34,325 nt of DNA from a virus: IMG/VR virus record IMGVR_UViG_3300040811_000096, positions 1 to 34,325 of that record; one strand, written 5' to 3'. Within the stretch, counting starts at the first letter, position 1, and each line of letters starts with the position of its first letter. This document shows positions 27,698 through 34,325 of this stretch, piece after piece. Position numbers and translations under genes: made by a program. The notes beneath the pieces are model-generated. The model saw only the letters and a program-made list of their open reading frames with translations, searched no databases and was not told where the DNA came from.

Positions 27698-29514
27698 TAG
27701 TCTTCCTGTGCCAACAGAGTTAATGTTTGTTTCATAGATTTAGCAACGTCTTCTGCTGTAACTTCTGCACCTACGTTTACAGTTGGGTTAGCACCAAACC
27801 ATGCAGCTACAGCATCTTTGATATCCTCAAGAGAGTCTTCTGCTGTAAGCTCTTCTTCGTCCATCAAGTAGTTAAGTAGTGCCAATCCATCATCTGATGT
27901 CTGGAACTCTGAGCGTGTCATAGGTGCTTCAGATTTTGGTTCTTCTTCTACTGCAGCATCAGGTTCAGGTGCAAAGTATTGCTCTGGGTTCATGACACCA
28001 AACGCTAATGCACGGTCTTTACCAGTACGGAACTTTTGTGTGGGTAGACCCATCTCTTTAAGCTTCTCACGTCCTGCTTTAGTTTTAAGCATACGCTGAT
28101 ACGCAGAGTAAGTAATCTTGGATGCAGCTTCACGTGTTTTCTCAATATAGTCTTCTTGCTGTTGTGCTACTGTAGCAGCATTACCTGCAATCATACCGCT
28201 TGGTAGGATACCACTATCCTGTGACTCTTGGTTTGACTTGATAGTGTCAATCAAGCTCTTCGCTTCGGGTTCTGGCTCTGCTGCTGCAGCATCAACCTCA
28301 TCCTTTGGCATTACAGGCATTGATGGTCTGTCATCTACATCAGGCCCACCGACTGTACCGCCACCTAGTGTTGGCGTAGCAGGGTCTGATAAGAACGCAG
28401 GAGTATCTTGTGCTGCTGCTGTTACGTTATCAGCTTCTACCTGCTCTACTTCACGGTTAGACAGGATAGCATCAATGTATTCCTGTGTAAGCTTACCGTT
28501 CTTATTTAGTGACTCTTCGATCATACGCATAGCAAGACCGCTATCAACAGCTTCATTAAGGGATACCATCTCTGAACCCATGTTAACCTCAGATGCTAGA
28601 CGTACAAGCGCACGGTCACGATTGATCTTACGCATACCGTTGTTGGCTAGGTCTAGCTCTAGGTCTGCCATAGACACACCTGCTGCTGTAGTAGATTTAG
28701 CTAACTCTTCTGTACTATCTACACCCATAACCTTCATAGCTTCATCTAGGGTATCTGCACCAGCTAGTGCTAGGTCTTCTGAGCCTGATATAATGCTGTT
28801 GAATGTACGAGTGAATGAACGTGAGGATGTCTCGAAGTCACCGTCTTTATAGTCATCAGAGAAGTCTAGAACACCAGTACGTGTTACGTTCTGTAGTGGC
28901 TTATATGTACCACCTGCTGCAGCTTGGTATTGTAGAATCTCTTGTACAGGTACACCAGCAATTTTCATAGCAGAGATTTGCTCTTCTGCAGATGCACGTG
29001 GGTTTAGTGCAAGTACATTAGAGATGGACTTAGCCCAAGACCTATTCTTGTGTGACTCTGATACATCGTCAGGTTTTTCGCTAACAGTTTGAGCATAACC
29101 TAGAACCATGCTACGGACAGCATCCTCTGCTGTCATACCTTCAGGAAGCTTGGCACCTTCTGGTACTTTTAATGCACTAAGGATGTTACCTCTAACGTCT
29201 AGCTTTTGCCCATCACGTAAACCTTGTTCAGCTATTTGGATAGCCTCATATACCTTGTTAACATCATGTACCTGAGACATAGCGATGAACTCTTCGTTAG
29301 AAACACCATATCGAGTTTCAAACTCATTCATCAAACTAACGGTAGCATCCGCTGTAGCCTTGTCTTGTGCATACTTTGGAGCAAAACGTCTAGCATTCTC
29401 CATCATGTTATCAACATAACGCTGCTGCTGATCGAAACGCTTTTCTACGCGCTTTTCCATACTGTTAGCAAAGCCTTTTACAAACCCTGCTCCATATGCT
29501 CCTGAAATAGCCAT
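27697..29514 (-). CDS. Virion structural protein, probably internal (605 aa)
   Basis: A 605-residue protein starting at ATG 29514 and overlapping its neighbours by TAATG on both sides. The N-terminus MAISGAYGAGFVKGFANSME leads into a helical, charged region; the middle (about residues 370-430) is a Pro/Asp/Ala-rich linker with PTLGGGTVGGPDVDDRPSMP; the C-terminus is acidic and helical. N-terminal AYGAGFVKGF is a style seen in internal virion proteins of marine phages. It is expected to work with the 1135-residue protein during DNA ejection; no enzyme motif. Confidence 0.7.
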   Translation of the reverse strand: MAISGAYGAGFVKGFANSMEKRVEKRFDQQQRYVDNMMENARRFAPKYAQDKATADATVSLMNEFETRYGVSNEEFIAMSQVHDVNKVYEAIQIAEQGLRDGQKLDVRGNILSALKVPEGAKLPEGMTAEDAVRSMVLGYAQTVSEKPDDVSESHKNRSWAKSISNVLALNPRASAEEQISAMKIAGVPVQEILQYQAAAGGTYKPLQNVTRTGVLDFSDDYKDGDFETSSRSFTRTFNSIISGSEDLALAGADTLDEAMKVMGVDSTEELAKSTTAAGVSMADLELDLANNGMRKINRDRALVRLASEVNMGSEMVSLNEAVDSGLAMRMIEESLNKNGKLTQEYIDAILSNREVEQVEADNVTAAAQDTPAFLSDPATPTLGGGTVGGPDVDDRPSMPVMPKDEVDAAAAEPEPEAKSLIDTIKSNQESQDSGILPSGMIAGNAATVAQQQEDYIEKTREAASKITYSAYQRMLKTKAGREKLKEMGLPTQKFRTGKDRALAFGVMNPEQYFAPEPDAAVEEEPKSEAPMTRSEFQTSDDGLALLNYLMDEEELTAEDSLEDIKDAVAAWFGANPTVNVGAEVTAEDVAKSMKQTLTLLAQED

Positions 29515-30068
29515 TACATTTGCTCCTTCGCCATAATACCTTGTTCAGGTGCCATTGTCTCTGCCTCTGGTGCCATCTCTTCTTGTGGCTCATCCATAAG
29601 CATCTCTGCTACGTCTGCTTCAAGCATGTCGCCTTTATCTTTAGGCTTACCACCAGTAGCAGCTTGCATCTTTAACTTTGCAGCAATATACTTTTGGCGT
29701 TTAAACTTAGCCATCTCATCTTTATCGTCATAATCAGATAGGTATTCTTTGTAATCAATACCTGCTACTTCTGCTAGTGCTTTTAGTTGCGTATGCATCA
29801 CAGGCTTTAGTAGCATCTTTACGTCTACAGAGTGGATGCCATTCATGATAGCAGAACTTAACATAGTGTCAGCAACTACAGATACTGGTACACCAAGGTC
29901 CATCATACCTAGTACGTTATCTGTAATGTTTTCATCCGTAAGCTGCTCCATATGCCATTCTAATGCATCCATAGGATCAGCATGTAGAGGGGGCTGCTCC
30001 CAAGGGTAGTTGCCGGGTTCTGCTGTAAGCGATTCGCCGGGGATGGGTCCATTAAATACGTCTGCCAT
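29514..30068 (-). CDS. Virion-associated protein (184 aa)
   Basis: A 184-residue protein starting at ATG 30068. It opens with MADVFNGPIPGESLTAEPGN then YPWEQPPLHADPMDALEWHM, continues with helices (DNVLGMMDLGVPVSVVADTM) and ends with an Met/Glu-rich tail with repeated PEAETMAPEQ-type segments. The IPGESLTAEPGNYPWEQPP start is familiar from marine short-tailed phages, where it accompanies internal virion genes. Role unknown. Confidence 0.7.
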   Translation of the reverse strand: MADVFNGPIPGESLTAEPGNYPWEQPPLHADPMDALEWHMEQLTDENITDNVLGMMDLGVPVSVVADTMLSSAIMNGIHSVDVKMLLKPVMHTQLKALAEVAGIDYKEYLSDYDDKDEMAKFKRQKYIAAKLKMQAATGGKPKDKGDMLEADVAEMLMDEPQEEMAPEAETMAPEQGIMAKEQM

Positions 30069-30077
30069 AGTAATATC

Positions 30078-30524
30078 CTATTTAGTAAATCCTGCACCAA
30101 AGTACAAACCAACAATAGCTGATACGATGTGCGTGTCTAGCGGGGTGATAACAAAGCCTTGGGCATACTTCCATTTAACGACTTCTTCACCCGGTCCAAA
30201 GATAAAGTCAAAGAAACCTGTTTGGATTTCTGTGTAGCCTACATATACACCAACTTCTGGGTAGAATACTGCGACTAGTTTTGGTAACACAATAATAGCA
30301 AATACAGCAGACAATGCAATAAGTCTTCGCGTCCAAGCGAAATGTTTATCGTTCTTACCTGCTTCACGTGCTTGCTGTACGAACCCTGCGTTAGCGTTAG
30401 CACGTTCCATAAGCATTTTCTGCTCTGCTTGTCTGGCCTTTATACTCTGGCCCCATATGCTCATGACCCCACCTAATACGGTAGAGCCTAGCATTGTAAT
30501 TAGTTCTAAAGGTAAGCCTAACAT
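30078..30524 (-). CDS. Membrane protein, GTA_holin_3TM-like
   Basis: A 148-residue protein starting at ATG 30524 in a TAATG overlap with the lysozyme gene. Hydrophobic segments at about residues 5-22 (PLELITMLGSTVLGGVMS), 67-87 (RLIALSAVFAIIVLPKLVAVF) and 128-146 (DTHIVSAIVGLYFGAGF) give three possible membrane helices, with a charged helix between the first two (KARQAEQKMLMERANANAG). The layout matches holin-like proteins with three membrane helices that occur in gene transfer agents and marine phages. Beside a lysozyme it is a good holin candidate, though a virion role is also possible. Confidence 0.65.
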   Translation of the reverse strand: MLGLPLELITMLGSTVLGGVMSIWGQSIKARQAEQKMLMERANANAGFVQQAREAGKNDKHFAWTRRLIALSAVFAIIVLPKLVAVFYPEVGVYVGYTEIQTGFFDFIFGPGEEVVKWKYAQGFVITPLDTHIVSAIVGLYFGAGFTK

Positions 30525-31489
30525 TATTTCTCATTCCTTAGTGCATCAGCTACTGCATCCATTCTAGGTATGATACCTGCACGGCCTCTCTCTCTAGCTG
30601 TTCTATATTCATCGTTGTTTAGAAACTCTTCAGCAGCTTCTTCAAACTTACCCTTGTTTATAAGCTTGATTGTTTTAGGGCTACCTGACATACCGCCTCT
30701 AAACCAGCTTTGTGCAATCTCAACCTTCAAAGTATCTGACAAATCATTAAAGGCAGGTATAGCTTTACGTATAGCTGGTATTCTTTTATCTATATCTTTA
30801 CGAAGCAAGGCTAAGGCTTCTTTTTGTGTGATAGTATCGCCCTCTTTAACGTCTTTACCATAGTGACCGTAGCCAATAGTTAAATGCTCTTCTCCTTTGG
30901 TGGCACGATAAGCTTTTCCTTTGAATTGCTCTTCGTCAATAAGGCGTTTAAGAAGCATGTCTTCAAAGTTAGAGGGTGCCTGAGAGCGTGACATCAAGCC
31001 TAACTCTTTAGTCTCAATAGTACCGGGATCAATCTCTTTAGCCATATCATATAGAGGCTCTGGATTAGATAGTTTACCTTGGTCTGTATCTGTAACGTCT
31101 ATAGGTGTTTGTGGGATTACACCTTCTTCTTCTAGCATATCAGGAGCATCACCTAACACTTGGGTAATACCAAACTTATCACGATACGATTGTGCTTGCT
31201 GGATACCTTCTAGCATACTCTGTTGATACTCTGGAGATAGACCACTAGTGTCTACACCCATAGAAGCTAATTCTTCTTGTACCCGAGCTATGTTCTCTTG
31301 TGTCTTCTGGCGTGTGTAGCCATTCAACCAAGCCCACCACGATCCAGCATCAACTTGCTCACCTTTAGGTGCTTTCATAATACCTTCGTCATTAGAGGGC
31401 TTACCCTTTGAGTACATATCAGATATATTAGCTAAGTCATTTATCATGACTTTTGTATCTTTATAATCTGAGCCAAACATTCCAGCCAT
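30524..31489 (-). CDS. Phage lysozyme (GH24-like) with long N-terminal extension
   Basis: A 321-residue protein; ATG 31489 with AGGA 8-9 nt upstream is chosen over a TTG at 31519. Residues about 1-165 form a helical, acidic extension without a recognised domain. The C-terminal part is a T4-type lysozyme: IDEEQFKGKAY (E186 or E187 as the acid), then GEEHLTIGYGHYG (T204) and QSWFRGG further on. The usual catalytic Asp of E-x8-D-x5-T is Ala196 with a two-residue longer loop. It should cut peptidoglycan, either in the virion during entry or at lysis. The extension and its place among virion genes favour a virion-attached enzyme. Confidence 0.82.
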   Translation of the reverse strand: MAGMFGSDYKDTKVMINDLANISDMYSKGKPSNDEGIMKAPKGEQVDAGSWWAWLNGYTRQKTQENIARVQEELASMGVDTSGLSPEYQQSMLEGIQQAQSYRDKFGITQVLGDAPDMLEEEGVIPQTPIDVTDTDQGKLSNPEPLYDMAKEIDPGTIETKELGLMSRSQAPSNFEDMLLKRLIDEEQFKGKAYRATKGEEHLTIGYGHYGKDVKEGDTITQKEALALLRKDIDKRIPAIRKAIPAFNDLSDTLKVEIAQSWFRGGMSGSPKTIKLINKGKFEEAAEEFLNNDEYRTARERGRAGIIPRMDAVADALRNEK

Positions 31490-31506
31490 TACTATTAATC
31501 CTACTT

Positions 31507-33525
31507 TTAAAATACCCAATCTAAAACTGCATCCAATACTTTATCAACGATTTTACCTGTACCTTCGCCTCTAGCCATATCAATTTGAGATTGTATTTCA
31601 GTTTCTTTCATCTCATTACGCATGCCCTGCAAGGTAATTTCTAGTTCGCGTCTAAGCTCTGACTCAGCCGCTCTGTATGCATAGCTTAGTGTATCACGTT
31701 CTAATTGTACAGCAGCATTATATGCAGTCTCAGTCATCTTATTAGCTTGAATGGCTGCATCACGGTTCATCTGGTTCTGTGCTGCTGTTTCTGCTGTAGT
31801 AATAGACTGGAACCACTGTGCATTAGCTTGAGCGATTATAAGCGCATTACTCGCGTTAAACTGCTCACGCGCTGCTTTTTGCGTAACGTTAAATTGATCT
31901 ATAGCGTTTGCTTCACCTGCATTAAAGCGGTTTATCTGGTTAGCTTGCTCTGTGTTGAAACGCTCTACTTGGCTTGCTAGGTTAGCAAAGAACTGATTAG
32001 TCTGATTTTCTGATGATGCGTTGAACTGACGTGCAGCATTCTCTGCAGCCGCATCAGATAGCAACGTACTAGTCATCTGCTGTGCTTTAAAGATAGCAGT
32101 TTGTTGCTTGTTATCTAGGTTAGCCATATCCATCTGCAAGAATGCCTTAGCATTTTGTACTTGTGCTTGCTGACGGTTATTCAAGTTAGTCAAATCCATC
32201 TGTGACATAGCAGCAGCATCTGCCATTACTTTAGCTTGACGGTTAGACAAGTTTGCTAAGTTCATGGTCTGAGCCATCTTAGCATTCTCAAGAGCTACCT
32301 GCTGTTCAGCAGTAAAGTTCATGTTAGCAATTTCGCTAATCTTTGCAGCGTTACGAACCTTAGTCTCAAACTCTTGGTTAAACTCCATCTGTAGGAATGA
32401 AGCGCGTTGTTTGGCTGACTCAATAGCGACTTGCTGTTTGTTAGCTGCATCCATCTGTGCAATAGGTAGTGCAGACTCCATAGCAGCTTGTACAACAGCC
32501 ATACCTGCCATAGATGATGCAGATAGGCCACGTGCAGCCATCTGAGCGTTAGCGGCTCTCATAGCCCCTGAAGCCCAAGCAGGTGTAGCACCACCCTCAA
32601 AGTCTTGCATAAGAGCATCTAACTCTGTTGCTACAGATGCAGCCTCTAAGGGTTCTGTGCCATAAATTTGTTTTACTGCCCCTTGGTCTACAGTAGAACC
32701 AGAGATTAGCTCTGCTTGATCTAATTCACGTGTTGGCGCACCTTCTACTTTAGCAGCTTCACCTTGCGCAGCCTCTAATTCTAATTGGGCTAGTTTTGTT
32801 GGGTCACCCTGTGCAGCTTCAACCTGCGCCTCTTTGCTCACCTCACCTTGTGCAGCCTGTGTTTCATCCATTACTTTCTGTACGCCCTCTTCAGCAGTAG
32901 CAGTAGTAACGGTAGCAGCAGGTGTTACTGTAGGTGCAGCAGCATCTGGAGCAGCAGTAGCTTTTGTAACTGTAGCCTGTGGCGCAGTAGCACCAGCTTG
33001 ACCTACGCCCTCTGCAATAGTACCTTCGGTTTTTTTAGTTTCATCAACAGTTGATACAGTACCTGTAGTAGCCATAGCTGTTGGATCGCCTGTGGCAGTA
33101 GCTTGCATCTCTCGTAAGCTTTTACCTGTAGTAGCAGAATAAGCAGCCGTAGCATTATTTAGCTCTGATTGTGCAGCAGTAATATCCGCCTGTGCTTTGG
33201 TTACAGCATCTACAAGGCTTTGATCTTCTGGGTTAGCACTTAAATTTTGTTGTGCTACTGTGAGAGCATTTTGCTTATCAGCTAGCTTTTGTTTAGCTGC
33301 GTCTAGAGTAGCTTGACCACCTTCGGCGTAACCTTTTGGTTTAACCATACCACCGTATGCCATACCAATACGTTTCTGAGCCGTTTCAGCCATCTTACCT
33401 ACACGTGCTGCAGCAGCAGGGTTAGCAGCCAAGAACTTAGCTTGTTCATCACCTTGCATACCTTGCATCTCAGGTACAATCTTACCTAGCTGTTCTGGGG
33501 TAAACCCTGCAAATCGTTTAGCCAT
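31507..33525 (-). CDS. Repetitive virion / internal protein (672 aa)
   Basis: A 672-residue protein starting at ATG 33525. The N-terminus has MAYGGMVKPKGYAEGG (residues 55-70), the motif shared with small basic proteins near the left end. Residues 145-215 are Ala/Thr/Pro-rich. From about 358 to 484 the chain repeats 22-residue units of the type QMDLTNLNNRQQAQVQNAKA, and from about 500 to 562 11-residue units of the type RFNAGEANAID. These should form long helical rods. The C-terminus is basic and helical. Its place between the tail-fibre end and lysozyme, and its repeats, suggest an internal or tail rod protein. Function unproven. Confidence 0.72.
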   Translation of the reverse strand: MAKRFAGFTPEQLGKIVPEMQGMQGDEQAKFLAANPAAAARVGKMAETAQKRIGMAYGGMVKPKGYAEGGQATLDAAKQKLADKQNALTVAQQNLSANPEDQSLVDAVTKAQADITAAQSELNNATAAYSATTGKSLREMQATATGDPTAMATTGTVSTVDETKKTEGTIAEGVGQAGATAPQATVTKATAAPDAAAPTVTPAATVTTATAEEGVQKVMDETQAAQGEVSKEAQVEAAQGDPTKLAQLELEAAQGEAAKVEGAPTRELDQAELISGSTVDQGAVKQIYGTEPLEAASVATELDALMQDFEGGATPAWASGAMRAANAQMAARGLSASSMAGMAVVQAAMESALPIAQMDAANKQQVAIESAKQRASFLQMEFNQEFETKVRNAAKISEIANMNFTAEQQVALENAKMAQTMNLANLSNRQAKVMADAAAMSQMDLTNLNNRQQAQVQNAKAFLQMDMANLDNKQQTAIFKAQQMTSTLLSDAAAENAARQFNASSENQTNQFFANLASQVERFNTEQANQINRFNAGEANAIDQFNVTQKAAREQFNASNALIIAQANAQWFQSITTAETAAQNQMNRDAAIQANKMTETAYNAAVQLERDTLSYAYRAAESELRRELEITLQGMRNEMKETEIQSQIDMARGEGTGKIVDKVLDAVLDWVF

Positions 33526-33527
33526 AA

Positions 33528-33782
33528 TTATTTATTCCCTATTTGCATCCACACAGATGCAGCTATGAATGATAGCAATGCTACTGTTGATATTCTTACT
33601 ACTGTTGTCCAAATGCTTTTCTTTGTATCACGATAAGCTTCGAGTAGAGTACGCATCTCATATAAGTCTTTATGTGCGTCATCATCTTGTAAGCCAAGCG
33701 ACTTGAGTGCTTCTCTAGCACCACGTCTAGCTGCACGATCAAGCATAGCTTCTAGCTCTTCTGGTGTCAAGTTTATACTCAT
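33528..33782 (-). CDS. DUF6127-like small membrane protein
   Basis: An 84-residue protein starting at ATG 33782 in an ATGA overlap with the gene before. It has LTPEELEAMLDRAARRGARE, LGLQDDDAHKDLYEMRTLLE and one C-terminal membrane helix (VVRISTVALLSFIAASVWM). The AREALKSLGL-x-D-D-D-A-x-K-D and E-M-R-x-L-L-E pattern fits DUF6127, known from alphaproteobacteria and their phages as I remember it. It supports an alphaproteobacterial host. It may act as a holin partner or anchor; role unknown. Confidence 0.75.
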   Translation of the reverse strand: MSINLTPEELEAMLDRAARRGAREALKSLGLQDDDAHKDLYEMRTLLEAYRDTKKSIWTTVVRISTVALLSFIAASVWMQIGNK

Positions 33783-34325
33783 GCTACTGACCCATAAACT
33801 GTGCCGTAGTTAGTGTATGTTGCGATAGCTGTACCAGAAATAGCTGCACCACCTGCACCGCCACTGTCACCACCAGCCGCACCCCAGCCGCCACCGCCGC
33901 CTGTACCATTACTACAGCCTATACCGCCGGGGTTATTACCGATACCACCAGAACCAGCACCATAGCCGAATGCTCCTATGTCGCATATACCACCACCGTC
34001 TGCGAATACACTGCTTAGGATACGACCGCCGCCTGATCCGACTGGGTTTTCAAAATCGCTACCAGAGTTGTTTCTAAAGTTACCGCCTGAACCACCATGA
34101 TATGAATTACCGCCGCCGTTACCTACATCACCTGCTTGGCCTATTGCACCGCCGTATTTAGTTCCATAAGTACTAATAGAGTCGCCCCCACCCGCACCGC
34201 CGCCGCCTACGGTTGTACCACCACCACCGCCGCCTCCAGCAATATATGCATCTTCTTCATTTGTTAGAGTAACGCCAGTAGCATTATTAACTAGAGCAGG
34301 ACCGCCATCATTACCGCCGCTGTCA
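33779..34325 (-). CDS. Glycine-rich C-terminal part of a probable tail fibre (cut by right edge)
   Basis: An open frame without a start in the window runs from the right edge to a TGA at 33779. The 181 visible residues are glycine-rich (GGPALVNNATGVTLTNEEDA, YIAGGGGGGGTT, GGAGGAAISGTAIATYTNYG). GGPALVNN followed by GGGGGGG stretches is typical of glycine-rich tip domains of phage tail fibres, which contact the host. The stop overlaps the next gene as ATGA. The missing N-terminal part lies outside the window, or is the protein at 1-251 if the molecule is circular. Confidence 0.7.
   Translation of the reverse strand, partial: DSGGNDGGPALVNNATGVTLTNEEDAYIAGGGGGGGTTVGGGGAGGGDSISTYGTKYGGAIGQAGDVGNGGGNSYHGGSGGNFRNNSGSDFENPVGSGGGRILSSVFADGGGICDIGAFGYGAGSGGIGNNPGGIGCSNGTGGGGGWGAAGGDSGGAGGAAISGTAIATYTNYGTVYGSVA

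Noticed and set aside
28238-28852. Long open frame (204 codons) on the plus strand
   Set aside because: It is the antisense shadow of the 605-residue virion gene; Ser/Ala-rich product and no ribosome site.

Overview
The window is a piece of a tailed double-stranded DNA phage, most likely a short-tailed marine phage of the HMO-2011 type. Those phages infect alphaproteobacteria such as SAR116 and Roseobacter relatives. The best single clue is the family A DNA polymerase at 14175-16238, which carries a half DnaJ-type zinc finger (CxxCxGxG...CxxCxxxG) between its exonuclease and polymerase parts. From memory of the published group, this is a hallmark of HMO-2011-like phages. A separate TOPRIM primase and DnaB-type helicase, a T7 gp3-like endonuclease, ThyX, a class II ribonucleotide reductase, MazG, glutaredoxin, PhoH and a DUF6127-like membrane protein all fit a marine alphaproteobacterial phage.

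Layout. (1) 1-4413, minus strand: a leftward operon of tightly coupled small genes. It encodes three overlapping exported proteins, a membrane coiled-coil protein, an EF-hand membrane protein, an HNH protein and several small lysine-rich proteins, and it ends in a gene cut by the left edge. (2) 4414-5670: an AT-rich divergent control region with four TGTGATCACA palindromes spaced close to whole helical turns, and three GTTATAAC palindromes. (3) 5671-9305, plus strand: an early accessory block of small genes, including an HhH-GPD glycosylase-like protein, a possible papain-like cysteine protease and a winged-helix DNA-binding protein. (4) 9241-24263, plus strand: integrase, primase, HNH endonuclease, ThyX, helicase, polymerase, a candidate ssDNA-binding protein, a Cas4-like nuclease, endonuclease I, MazG, RNR, a second HNH endonuclease, glutaredoxin and PhoH, with many very short genes between them. 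(5) A hairpin terminator at 24268-24283 separates converging transcripts. (6) 24290-34325, minus strand: large virion or ejection proteins (1135, 605 and 672 aa), a lysozyme, a holin-like protein, a DUF6127-like membrane protein and the glycine-rich end of a probable tail fibre cut by the right edge.

How it works together: the plus-strand genes redirect nucleotides (RNR, ThyX, MazG, glutaredoxin) into phage DNA made by primase, helicase and polymerase and processed by nucleases. The minus-strand genes build the virion, breach the cell wall and probably lyse the cell. No terminase, portal, major capsid or tail tube gene is visible, so the window is probably only part of a larger genome. The cut genes at the two ends would nevertheless join in frame if the molecule were circular; see findings.
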